NCBI GenBank assembly: GCA_037443945.1
Contig: JBBINH010000007.1
Coordinates: forward strand, 34,060-98,059
Origin: SSF26 sp037443945
Lineage (GTDB): Bacteria > Chloroflexota > Anaerolineae > J102
Length of the DNA stretch: 64,000 bases
Direction of reading: 5' to 3'
How positions within the stretch are numbered: the first letter of the stretch is position 1; each line of letters begins with the position of its first letter. The translations under genes and the position numbers were made by a program. Below are positions 31,741 through 39,369 of the stretch, piece after piece. The notes below the pieces were generated by a model. It was not told where the DNA came from, did no database searches, and saw only the letters and a program-made list of their open reading frames with translations.

Positions 31741-33492
31741 TCAACGGATCGTCGGCGAAAATGCCTCCGTAGGAAGAGGCGTAGGCGTCGGTGGCTCTGC
31801 GGTCGGGACAGGCGTCGGCGTCGGCGGCTCTGGGGTAGGGGCGGGTGTGGGTGTAGGCGGCTCCGGAGTAGGCGAGGGTGTGGCGGTGGGCGGCTCTGTC
31901 GTGGAAGAGGGTGTGGGTGTAGGCGCTTCAATAACGACCCGGTCGGCGAGAACGACGCCGTCCGCCCGCAGGCGACCGCTCACCCGAGCAAACGCGCCGA
32001 TAACGGGAGTACCTTCGATAACGGCGCGGCGGATATCTACAAGTTGCCCACCGATGACCAGACGGTGGTCGGTAATGCTCGTAATGATGCCATCAAAGAC
32101 CACGAGCGGCAAATCGATGACCTCGATGCGATCGGCGATGAGGACTCCATCCTCTTCGTGACCGGTCACGACGGCTTCGACGCCCTCGCTCAGATCCCCG
32201 ATGATTTCCGTGCGCGGCGTTATCCGAAAACTCACGCCGTTGACGACGATGGTCGTAGCCGCAAGGGCCGTGACTTCCCCGCGCACGACGACCACCGCCG
32301 GTCGTGGGGTTGGCGCCGGCGTGCTCAGCAGGTCCATGCCGATGGCCACACGGGTGCCGTCAGCGGCGACGAAATAGAGCACACGGACCTGGCTACCGAG
32401 CGGTATAGGGGCGGGTTCCCATCCCGGCGCCGGCACGAACTCGAGGCCGCCGACGACCAGACGATCGCTTGCGAGGACGGTGAGTGTGCCTGTATGGGCC
32501 AGGATGACGGCCGTGGCCGTCGATGTCGGCGTGGTCGTCAGCGTTGCGGTGACCGTTGGCGTGGAAGTGGGCAGACGTCGGGTTGCCGTTGGGGGGCGGG
32601 TGGGCACAGGGGTGGGGGTACGCCGTAGCGGAGGCGACATCTGGCGGGACGACGTGGGGGTTTCCTGCGGGCGGCTGCCGGCCGGCAGCAGGGTGGCCGT
32701 GGGTGTGTGCGTGGGGAGCGGGGTCGGGGTGAAGATCGGGATGGGCGGAGGCACCTGCACCCGGCTCCAACGGCTGACGCGGATGATGCCGTCGCCACCG
32801 GTTACGCCGACCACGCGCAGCCAGGTGCCGGCCGGTACCTGGGCCAAATCGGCATCGGATACCTCCAACAGATAAGGACCCACCCGCCAGTAGGTCCCCT
32901 CACGACCGATCAGCGGCGCTTCGTAATCCACCTGCACCTCCCAACCGCGTGCCAATACGGCCTCGATCTCGCGCAGGCGTCGCTCGCGCAACGTCGCCAG
33001 CCGTTCGGCCTTGGCAACCGGATCCAGGGTGAGCAACAGACCGACAGTCTCCGAAGCGCGTTTGAGGGGATACAGCGGTTCGCCGGGCAAGGCCGCCGCC
33101 GCTACGCGCACGCCACCGAAGGTCACAAGTCCCAAGAAGATCACCACAAGGAGGGCCAAGGCCCAGGCAGGCCGGAGCATCCGCGGGAACAGGTCCGGCC
33201 AGGCCGGCCACCGCCGTCGTGCCGGAACCGTAACGGCCCGGGGCGCCGCCGGTTTCACCGGTATCGTTGCCGTGGTCGGTTCGATGGCGGCCAGCACCCG
33301 TTGACGAGCACGCGCCAATGCTGCCGTGGGATCCGGGGGCGGGGTAGCCGTTGCCCGGAGCCGATGCACCAGCTCAAGCAGGGCCACCATGTCGGCCGAC
33401 TCGCCGGCGCGCACTTCCTCCAAGCTGCCCTCACCCCGTTCCAGGCGTTCCAGCAACTGCTGAAAACGTTCAAAGGCCGGTTCCTGATTCAT
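31741..33492 (-). CDS. Putative anti-sigma factor: DUF5667-like membrane protein with Pro-Thr linkers and DUF5666-like domains
   Basis: A 583-residue protein. A cytosolic N-terminus of about 105 residues (acidic, ERGEGSLEEVRAGESADM) precedes one membrane helix (WALALLVVIFLGLVTFGGV). DUF5667-like sequence follows at once (AAALPGEPLYPLKRASETVGLLL). Outside there is a short beta domain, a Pro/Thr-rich linker (about 260-325), three repeated OB-like units of DUF5666 type (EVTALAATTIVVNGVSFRI, IITSITDHRLVIGGQLVDI) and a second Pro/Thr tail. Its ATG overlaps the stop of the ECF sigma gene by four bases, so it is most simply that factor's anti-sigma, sensing something outside the membrane. AGGAA seven bases upstream supports the start. 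Confidence 0.78.
   Translation of the reverse strand: MNQEPAFERFQQLLERLERGEGSLEEVRAGESADMVALLELVHRLRATATPPPDPTAALARARQRVLAAIEPTTATIPVKPAAPRAVTVPARRRWPAWPDLFPRMLRPAWALALLVVIFLGLVTFGGVRVAAAALPGEPLYPLKRASETVGLLLTLDPVAKAERLATLRERRLREIEAVLARGWEVQVDYEAPLIGREGTYWRVGPYLLEVSDADLAQVPAGTWLRVVGVTGGDGIIRVSRWSRVQVPPPIPIFTPTPLPTHTPTATLLPAGSRPQETPTSSRQMSPPLRRTPTPVPTRPPTATRRLPTSTPTVTATLTTTPTSTATAVILAHTGTLTVLASDRLVVGGLEFVPAPGWEPAPIPLGSQVRVLYFVAADGTRVAIGMDLLSTPAPTPRPAVVVVRGEVTALAATTIVVNGVSFRITPRTEIIGDLSEGVEAVVTGHEEDGVLIADRIEVIDLPLVVFDGIITSITDHRLVIGGQLVDIRRAVIEGTPVIGAFARVSGRLRADGVVLADRVVIEAPTPTPSSTTEPPTATPSPTPEPPTPTPAPTPEPPTPTPVPTAEPPTPTPLPTEAFSPTIR
31771..31902 (-). repeat. Four 33-bp tandem units encoding an 11-residue Pro-Thr repeat
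   Basis: The C-terminal tail of the anti-sigma protein is built from four units of the form T-x-E-P-P-T-x-T-P-x-P, 33 bases each and imperfect. Such tails usually span cell-wall or S-layer thickness and are prone to unit-number change. Confidence 0.75.
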
Positions 33493-34064
33493 ACCGGTTC
33501 CTCTCCCATCAGCAAACGGCGCAGATTGTTCACGGCACGGTACTGAAGTGCTTTGATGGCGCCTTCGGACTTCTCCATGAGGGTGGCCACTTCATGGATG
33601 CTGTACCCCTCAAGAAAGCGCAGCGTAATCACCTGGGCCTGTTCTTCCGTGAGGCGATGGAGGGCTTCGAGCAGGACCTTGCTCTCCAGATGGGCTACGG
33701 CAATCTGATAGGGATCGGTATCATGAGCCGGCAGATGAGGGGTATCATCAATGGCCACAAATCCGGCCTGACTGCGCCGACGATAGTGGTCGATGAGGAG
33801 ATTATGGGCAATACGAAACAGCCATCCGGAAAAGGAACTGTGCCAACCCCGCTCAGCACGCAGGGCTTCGAGCACACGCAAAAAGACCTGACCGGTCAGG
33901 TCTTCGGCCAACAGCGGGTCGTTGAGACGGTGGTAAATGTAGCTGTAGATTTTGGGCGCGTATCGGTCGTAGAGGGAAGCAATGGCATCGGGATCGCTTT
34001 GGGCGGCCCGTTCTACCAAGGTTACCTCGTCTGCGGGGGAAGACGACATCGCTGTCTGACTCAT
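33489..34064 (-). CDS. ECF-type RNA polymerase sigma factor
   Basis: A 191-residue sigma-70-family factor with only regions 2 and 4. Region 2: IASLYDRYAPKIYSYIYHRLND, AEDLTGQVFLRVLEAL and GWLFRIAHNLLIDHYRR. Region 4: LHRLTEEQAQVITLRFLEGYSIHEVATLMEKSEGAIKALQYRAVNNLRR, a complete helix-turn-helix. It redirects RNA polymerase to its own promoters when released by its anti-sigma, which is encoded next with a four-base overlap. The start is ATG 34064; a TTG one codon upstream is less likely. It lies 49 bases after the CDP-alcohol phosphatidyltransferase gene. Confidence 0.93.
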   Translation of the reverse strand: MSQTAMSSSPADEVTLVERAAQSDPDAIASLYDRYAPKIYSYIYHRLNDPLLAEDLTGQVFLRVLEALRAERGWHSSFSGWLFRIAHNLLIDHYRRRSQAGFVAIDDTPHLPAHDTDPYQIAVAHLESKVLLEALHRLTEEQAQVITLRFLEGYSIHEVATLMEKSEGAIKALQYRAVNNLRRLLMGEEPV

Positions 34065-34113
34065 CAAGACGAGGCCGGAACTTAACAGCTACGGGCTAAT
34101 GACTGCAAAAAGG

Positions 34114-34695
34114 CTATTCGTTCCGCGTTTGCAACCAAATGTCGGTGATGCGCTGAATAACGGTGACACCGGCAATCAAAGCAATCACGGCCAGAGCAAT
34201 GGCAGGGCGTTCGAGCACAAGACCCGCGACCATAATGATAAACCGTTCCACACGGGTACCGATGCCCACTTTGGTGCTCATGCCCAGGCCTTCGGCACGG
34301 GCACGGGTGTAGCTGACCAGATAGCTGGTCACAAGAGCGGCAAAAGCCACGAGCACGCCGTTGGTATCACCCTGTCGGGCCATCCCATAGCCCAGGCTGG
34401 CGATGACGATGGCCTCGCCCAGGCGGTCGAGGGTGCTATCCCAAAAGGCGCCGAAGCGGTTGCGCATGCCCAGCAGCCGTGCCAGAGTACCGTCGATGGC
34501 ATCGGAACCGGCGGCGATGATATACAGCAAACCGGCAGCCAGCAACCGGTCGGTGACGATCAGATAGGCCACGGCCAAATTACCCAATAGACCGAGAAAA
34601 GTTACGACATTCGGGGTGATGTGTAACGCCACCAGCACCCGTGCAATAGGATCGAAGACGACTTTGAGATTGCGACGGCCCCATTCGGTGAGCAT
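34114..34695 (-). CDS. CDP-alcohol phosphatidyltransferase
   Basis: A 193-residue membrane enzyme with five to six helices and the complete family motif D-G-x2-A-R-x8-G-x3-D-x3-D in DAIDGTLARLLGMRNRFGAF then WDSTLD. It joins a CDP-diacylglycerol (or CDP-alcohol) with an alcohol such as glycerol phosphate or inositol phosphate in phospholipid synthesis. The N-terminal NLKVVFDPIARVLVALHITPNVVT resembles the phosphatidylinositol-phosphate synthase-like group; the alcohol is not certain. Start 34695 has GAGAG seven bases upstream; ATG 34701 is too close to it. It may be co-transcribed with the sigma/anti-sigma pair. Confidence 0.9.
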   Translation of the reverse strand: MLTEWGRRNLKVVFDPIARVLVALHITPNVVTFLGLLGNLAVAYLIVTDRLLAAGLLYIIAAGSDAIDGTLARLLGMRNRFGAFWDSTLDRLGEAIVIASLGYGMARQGDTNGVLVAFAALVTSYLVSYTRARAEGLGMSTKVGIGTRVERFIIMVAGLVLERPAIALAVIALIAGVTVIQRITDIWLQTRNE

Positions 34696-34753
34696 AAACA
34701 TTCTCTCAGCTTGCAAAACGGTTGGTCATTTCGGTGATCTCCGCAAAACAGTG

Positions 34754-34759
34754 TACAAT
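34754..34759 (+). promoter_or_regulatory. Possible -10 box for the sirtuin gene
   Basis: TACAAT lies 52 bases before the GTG start of the sirtuin gene. No well-placed -35 is visible (TTCGGT at 34730-34735 is the closest, 18 bases away). Confidence 0.35.
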
Positions 34760-34811
34760 AGGTGAAATAGGGTGTCAAAGCTTTCGCCCGCCTTCTCGGT
34801 TCTCGGCTGCT

Positions 34812-35603
34812 GTGTTCCGTCATCCTCGTCTCGATCGTGCTCAACTCGAAGCGGCTATTCGTCTGCTGCGTGCCGCCCGTCGGATCGTGGTGCTGACAGG
34901 CGCAGGGATCTCCACGCCGTCGGGCATCCCGGATTTCCGCTCAGCCGGCACGGGGTTATGGAGCCATTGGGATCCGCTGGCCATTGCCTCGATCTGGAGC
35001 TTTCGCGAGAAGCCGCAGCGCTTTTATGAGTGGATACGGCCTTTGGCCCGGAAAATCGTCGAGGCCCAACCCAATGCGGCCCATTTCGCCCTGGCCGAAC
35101 TGGAACGGCTGGGCAAGCTGCACCTTCTGATCACCCAAAACATCGATGCTCTGCATCAAAAGGCGGGTTCGCAACGCATTGTCGAGCTGCACGGCCATCT
35201 GCGCACGTTGACCTGCTTGCAGTGCCGGTTTCAGGATACGATGGAGGGTTATCTCGCCGCATTTCTCGACCGCGGTGAGCTCCCCCTTTGCACGCGCTGC
35301 GGAGCCGTGCTGAAACCGGACGTCGTCCTGTTCGGCGAACCGCTCCCCGATCACGAAATCCGGCTGGCCCAGGAGGAGGCCCTCCGCTGCGATTTGATGC
35401 TGGTGGTCGGTTCCTCACTGGAAGTGATGCCGGCGGCCGATCTGCCGGCGTTGGCCGTGCGCCGTGGGGCCCGTTTGATCATCGTCAATCTCGAACCCAC
35501 ACCCTACGATCACCTGGCCGATGTTGTGCTTCATGCCGATGTGGCCAAAGCCATGCCCCAGCTCGTCCGCGCTCTGCGCATGACCGAGCCCTCGGTCTCG
35601 TAA
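34812..35603 (+). CDS. cobB: Sir2-family NAD-dependent protein deacylase
   Basis: A 263-residue sirtuin. NAD-binding GAGISTPSGIPDFRS begins at residue 30; TQNIDALHQKAGS follows, then the catalytic His in ELHGHLRTLTC. The structural zinc is held by C-L-Q-C and C-T-R-C. Later GSSLEVMPAADLP and IIVNLEPTPYD complete the Rossmann fold. It removes acyl groups from lysines and so can control enzymes such as acetyl-CoA synthetase; the GNAT genes in this window are possible opponents but not linked by position. The start is taken as GTG 34812 because upstream sequence is not sirtuin-like and includes the putative promoter; this is the less sure part. Confidence 0.92.
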   Translation: MFRHPRLDRAQLEAAIRLLRAARRIVVLTGAGISTPSGIPDFRSAGTGLWSHWDPLAIASIWSFREKPQRFYEWIRPLARKIVEAQPNAAHFALAELERLGKLHLLITQNIDALHQKAGSQRIVELHGHLRTLTCLQCRFQDTMEGYLAAFLDRGELPLCTRCGAVLKPDVVLFGEPLPDHEIRLAQEEALRCDLMLVVGSSLEVMPAADLPALAVRRGARLIIVNLEPTPYDHLADVVLHADVAKAMPQLVRALRMTEPSVS

Positions 35604-35608
35604 ACCGA

Positions 35609-35626
35609 CCCCGGAACGGGGGTTTT
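35609..35626 (+). terminator. Intrinsic terminator after the sirtuin gene
   Basis: CCCCG (35609-35613), loop GAA, CGGGG (35617-35621), then G and TTTT. It starts six bases after the stop codon. The stem is short but GC-only. Confidence 0.6.
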
Positions 35627-35648
35627 GTGGGTGTCCTGCTTTTCAGGT

Positions 35649-35682
35649 GTGGGTGGCAGAAGGCTCGTCTTCTGCCACCCAC
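35649..35682. terminator. Perfect 14-bp hairpin between convergent genes
   Basis: GTGGGTGGCAGAAG (35649-35662) pairs with CTTCTGCCACCCAC (35669-35682) around a 6-base loop GCTCGT. It lies between the sirtuin gene (+) and the secreted beta-protein gene (-), a suitable place for a bidirectional terminator, though T runs are absent. It is the longest perfect hairpin I found. Confidence 0.55.
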
Positions 35683-35756
35683 GGGAGCAAGAGCCGGAGA
35701 GGGCCCGGACGACGCTTTCACCCGAAAGCCGCCTACGGGCAAGGGCGAGAGGGCAG

Positions 35757-38081
35757 TCAGTTTTTACGGATCAAAGGCAGCCAGGCGCCGCCGTTGTTGA
35801 CGTTGACGCGAACATCCACGCCCTGGAAGCGGCCGGGTGTGCCGGGACCGCCGTCCACCAGGATGGTGACCCGCGTTTCACCCCGCGGGGCCTGGGCTAC
35901 ATCGAGGGACACCTGGAACGAGCCGGGGGTATAGCCGTTGTTGGGCGTCAGGATGACCCAGGGTACGGTGCTGAGGGGGATGACGGTGCCGTCGGGGGCG
36001 GTGAAGCGCAGCTGCTGCTTGTCGGCCGTGACCTGCCATTCGCCGGTGCGCGAGGCCATATCCCACCAGTCACCGGAAAGCACGGCATAGGCGTACCAGT
36101 GGATGGCCCCTTGGCCCGGCACGGCTTGGTCGACGTTGATCAGCGGTCGCGGCGAAGGTAGGGCCGGGTCGGCAACGATAATCAGGTTGGTCGGGGTCAC
36201 GATCATCCCTGTCGCTGCGATCCGCAGGGTCACCGGGATCTCCACCGGACTGCCGCGGATGGCGCCGGCATCCACCCGGATGCGGCCGCTGTAATCGCCG
36301 GGTCGTAGATTGGTGGGGTCGATGGAAACGGAAACCGTGTCGTCGGTGCGGCCGGAGCTTTTATCCGTGCGCAGCCAGTTGCCGCCATCGGCCGTCGTCA
36401 CCGTCAGGCGATAGTTCTGCGCCCCGCCATCGCCGACATTGCGGATGCTGAGGGTTTGGGCCGCAGGCGGAATGCCCCCGTAGTTGTAATCGAAATGGAG
36501 GCTGCTTGGCTGTACGCCCAGTTCGGGGCCGGTCGGTGTCACCGTCAGCGTCACCGAGATGCGTCGGGGACTGTCTTGGACATTTTGGGTGACGGCGGTG
36601 ATGATGATGGTATCGGTATACGTGCCGGGAGGCAGATTCTGGCCGTTGATGGTGACCGTGTGGGTGGTCGGGGTCGTTCCCTCAAAGGGTGTCACCTGGA
36701 GCCAGGCGCTGCCGCGTTCTTTGGCCACCTCGTAGGCAATGGCGCCACCACCGCCGGCGTTCGTCACCTGGAAGGTCTGAGACGGTGGATTGGCGCCCCC
36801 GCGCAACATGCCGAAGGTCAGGCCCGTCTTATCCACGGCCAGACGCGGCGGCTCGAAGCTGATGCCGTCGCCATCGAAATTGCCCGTCCGCAGGACGATG
36901 GGGGATTGGAACGACGCCGTGATCCAGCCGGTTGAATTCGTCAGGCTGGAGGCCGGCTCCAACCAGATGCGATAGCTACCCGGTTGCGCCACGACCACCT
37001 CGGCGCGACCATCGCCATCGACATCCCCCATGGCCACAGCCTGCAGATTGCGCCCCAACTGCACGCCGTTTTCCCAGTCCGCCGGGAAGGGATCGCTGCC
37101 GTGGTTGATGCCGATCAGCGAGATCCCGGTGCCCCCTTCCAGGGGATCGCGGATGAGGAAAACCTCGGCATCGCCGCTGGCGTTCGTATCGCCCAAGGCG
37201 ATGTCGAAGAAAGGCGGATAGAACTTGCGCTCGCCCGTTGGGGCATCGGCGATGAGGACAGGTGGAGCGTATTGGAAGACGAGATAGGAGGGGAAAACCC
37301 CCAACACCTGGTCACGGGTCAGGACGATCTCGGCCAGGTTGCCGTTGTTCGTATGGGTATTGCCCACGGCCAGATCGATCCAGGGAAAATTGTAGGTCTG
37401 TTCGGCAAAGGTCTGGAAGGTTCCGGCCGGGGTACGGGCCAGGATTTTGATGCGACGATCCAGGCGGTCGGGCGGCAGGCCGTTGCGCACCAGGATCAGC
37501 TCTTCCCCTTCCAGGCCGTTATAATCGCCGGTTTCCATGCGGATCCAGGGAACGGCGAAGAACTCTTCGTAGACAAGTTGCCAGGTGGTGCCGTTGTTAT
37601 CGCCATCGTAAATCTGCAGGCTATAGCTACCGCCTCCGCGGTTATCGGTACGGTGGAGTACGATCTCGTCACGGCCGCCATCACCGGGGATGAGATCGCC
37701 TGCCGTCGCACGGGTATAGACGAAACCGGCCGGCAACTGGTTGGTCCAGCCCGGCGGCACGATGCCGGAGGGCGTGTAAGGGGCAAACAGCCGCGCCGTG
37801 CCACCGCCGATGGCGAGGATTTCGGGAATACGGTCGCCGTTGCTGTCGAGCACCACGAGATCGGTCCAGCCCCCCACGGGCGAAATCCAATTGAAGGGCG
37901 TGCGACCGCTCGGCGTAAAGGGGTCGATGATCTGGATGAAGCTATTGGCGTTGATGAACGCGATCTCGTCGTCCGGAAACGTCTGCTGGGCCTTGACGGC
38001 AGGGAATACGGCAGACTCCAGGCCCGCCGTACTCAGAGTCAGAACCAGGAACGCAAAGAGAAGGCGAGACAACGTACGCAT
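35757..38081 (-). CDS. Secreted FG-GAP/BACON-type beta-repeat protein with C-terminal LP motif
   Basis: A 774-residue exported protein. A signal peptide ends near VKAQ (residue 31). The N-terminal half is a set of FG-GAP/VCBS-like repeats (VLDSNGDRIPEILAIGG, METGDYNGLEGEELILV, MGDVDGDGRAEVVVAQPG), which form a calcium-binding propeller. From about 395 there are three BACON-like immunoglobulin units: FQVTNAGGGGAIAYEV...WLQVTPFEGTTP, LSIRNVGDGGAQNYRLTV...NWLRTDKSSG, and a last unit. It ends NNGGAWLPLIRKN. It probably binds glycans or proteins at the surface; no catalytic motif is seen. AAGGAG eight bases upstream fixes the start at 38081. Confidence 0.82.
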   Translation of the reverse strand: MRTLSRLLFAFLVLTLSTAGLESAVFPAVKAQQTFPDDEIAFINANSFIQIIDPFTPSGRTPFNWISPVGGWTDLVVLDSNGDRIPEILAIGGGTARLFAPYTPSGIVPPGWTNQLPAGFVYTRATAGDLIPGDGGRDEIVLHRTDNRGGGSYSLQIYDGDNNGTTWQLVYEEFFAVPWIRMETGDYNGLEGEELILVRNGLPPDRLDRRIKILARTPAGTFQTFAEQTYNFPWIDLAVGNTHTNNGNLAEIVLTRDQVLGVFPSYLVFQYAPPVLIADAPTGERKFYPPFFDIALGDTNASGDAEVFLIRDPLEGGTGISLIGINHGSDPFPADWENGVQLGRNLQAVAMGDVDGDGRAEVVVAQPGSYRIWLEPASSLTNSTGWITASFQSPIVLRTGNFDGDGISFEPPRLAVDKTGLTFGMLRGGANPPSQTFQVTNAGGGGAIAYEVAKERGSAWLQVTPFEGTTPTTHTVTINGQNLPPGTYTDTIIITAVTQNVQDSPRRISVTLTVTPTGPELGVQPSSLHFDYNYGGIPPAAQTLSIRNVGDGGAQNYRLTVTTADGGNWLRTDKSSGRTDDTVSVSIDPTNLRPGDYSGRIRVDAGAIRGSPVEIPVTLRIAATGMIVTPTNLIIVADPALPSPRPLINVDQAVPGQGAIHWYAYAVLSGDWWDMASRTGEWQVTADKQQLRFTAPDGTVIPLSTVPWVILTPNNGYTPGSFQVSLDVAQAPRGETRVTILVDGGPGTPGRFQGVDVRVNVNNGGAWLPLIRKN

Positions 38082-38203
38082 AGGGTGTACTCCTTACAAA
38101 GGGTAGATTTGAAAGCGCCGCGCATCAGGATCGGAGACGGCACAATCGACCCTCCGGTTCCCTGAGACGGCGCTGCCGGCCGTTTCCGCACGGCAGGCGC
38201 CGC

Positions 38204-38209
38204 ATTATA
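38204..38209 (-). promoter_or_regulatory. -10 box of the secreted beta-repeat gene
   Basis: A perfect TATAAT on the minus strand, about 122 bases before the ATG. No good -35 is at 16-18 bases. A mobile repeat copy begins 39 bases further upstream. The rest of the 38082-38400 spacer shows no gene. Confidence 0.4.
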
Positions 38210-38247
38210 ACACGGCAGATGGCCCTGCGGGCCACTACGGTGCCCAT

Positions 38248-38340
38248 GACTCGGTTCTATCTTTTGTTGGTGAGAACGTTAGAACGTTTGAACGTTATGC
38301 CTGCCTGCCCCTCTTGCGCCAACACACTCCGGAACCGAGT
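38248..38340. mobile_element. Small mobile repeat (MITE-like), copy 1, with three 8-bp units
   Basis: The core 38251-38337 is identical to that of copy 2 (52282-52376) except that this copy has one fewer 8-bp unit. The ends are inverted: GACTCGGTTC at the left and GAACCGAGTC at the right. Extended ends both read TCGGTTC, seven variable bases, TGTTGG. A 9-bp direct repeat GTGCCCATG flanks it (38240-38248 and 38342-38350), as expected from target duplication; it overlaps the left end by one base. Inside are three units of (a/t)gaacgt(t) containing AACGTT. There is no coding capacity, so it would need a transposase from elsewhere. Confidence 0.75.
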
Positions 38341-38400
38341 CGTGCCCATGGAGACGGCCGGGCCCGATCGACCCGGCCGTTTCCGGCAGAGCACTCGCTC

Positions 38401-39348
38401 TCAAGCCACGGCCGGGCGCTGTTTGTTGTCACCCCGCCAACGTCGCCAAAACGACAACTCACCCCGGTCCCAGGACACCAACAACGGCGTGGCATTGAAG
38501 ATGGACGAATAGGTGCCGCTGAGCAGACCCACCAACAGGGTAGCGATAAACTGGCGGATGGTCACGCCGCCGAACAACAAGAGCGCCACCATGACAAACA
38601 TGGCGTTGATCTGCGTGGCCAACGAGCGATGGATGGTTTCGAGCAACGAGCGATTGACGATGGTCTCGAAATCCTCCCCGCGTCGTCGCCGGCTGTTCTC
38701 GCGGATGCGGTCGAACACGACGATGGTGTCCTGGACCGAAAAACCGATGACCGTGAGCAAGGCCGTCAGGGTAAGGGCATCGGCCTGCCAGCCTGCCACC
38801 CAACCCATGATCGAGACGAAGCCGACGGTGACAAGCACATCGTGCAACATGGCGATGATGGCACAAATCCCGAAGCGGAAGGGATGCGAGACATTCCGAA
38901 AGGCCCAGATGATGAAGCCCAGGATGGCAAGGGCGGCGAAAAAGACGGCAATGACGGCCGTCCGGGTGACTTCGGCGCCGATAAGGGGACCGACCAGAGC
39001 GAACTGGACTTCTTCCGGCGTTTCACCGAAGGCGGCCGTCATCGCTTCCAGCAGGCTCTGCTTTTGCGCCGGGGTCATTTCGGTGGTCCGAATTTCCAAC
39101 GTTTGTTCGTCGCCGATGGTATTGACGTTGACATCGGGAAAGCCGTTCTCCTGAAAGAGCCGCACGGCCTCACCGGGCAAAACGGGTTTGCTGAAACGGA
39201 CTTCCCAGAGCGTACCACCGGTGAATTCGATCGAAAGCCGGACCGGCGAACGAAAACTGATGATCGAAGCGATCATGGAAAGCAGACCCGGCAGAATGAC
39301 AAGAGCCGAGAGCAAGTAGTACCAACGTCGATAGCGCGTGAGGTTCAT
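38401..39348 (-). CDS. secF: Protein translocase subunit SecF
   Basis: A 315-residue membrane protein with six helices. After helix 1 comes SIEFTGGTLWEVRFS (the D/E-F-x-G-G-T signature of the SecD/SecF periplasmic domain). The cytoplasmic-side motif TLTALLTVIGFSVQDTIVVFDRIREN is the classic SecF helix 4-5 region with its conserved aspartates. It works with SecD to use the proton-motive force to complete export through SecYEG. It follows secD by 21 bases on the minus strand. Confidence 0.96.
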   Translation of the reverse strand: MNLTRYRRWYYLLSALVILPGLLSMIASIISFRSPVRLSIEFTGGTLWEVRFSKPVLPGEAVRLFQENGFPDVNVNTIGDEQTLEIRTTEMTPAQKQSLLEAMTAAFGETPEEVQFALVGPLIGAEVTRTAVIAVFFAALAILGFIIWAFRNVSHPFRFGICAIIAMLHDVLVTVGFVSIMGWVAGWQADALTLTALLTVIGFSVQDTIVVFDRIRENSRRRRGEDFETIVNRSLLETIHRSLATQINAMFVMVALLLFGGVTIRQFIATLLVGLLSGTYSSIFNATPLLVSWDRGELSFWRRWRGDNKQRPAVA

Positions 39349-39369
39349 GGTGCAAATTCCCCCGAGGTC

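Noticed and set aside
36984..38165. A 393-codon frame opposite the secreted FG-GAP/BACON gene
   Set aside because: The minus strand has a signal peptide, ribosome site and clear repeats; the plus-strand frame is an artefact of the repeat codon pattern.
38251..38337. Mobile repeat as an integron attC site or a CRISPR remnant
   Set aside because: It lacks the paired 7-bp attC core sites and cassette genes, and has transposon-style direct repeats instead.
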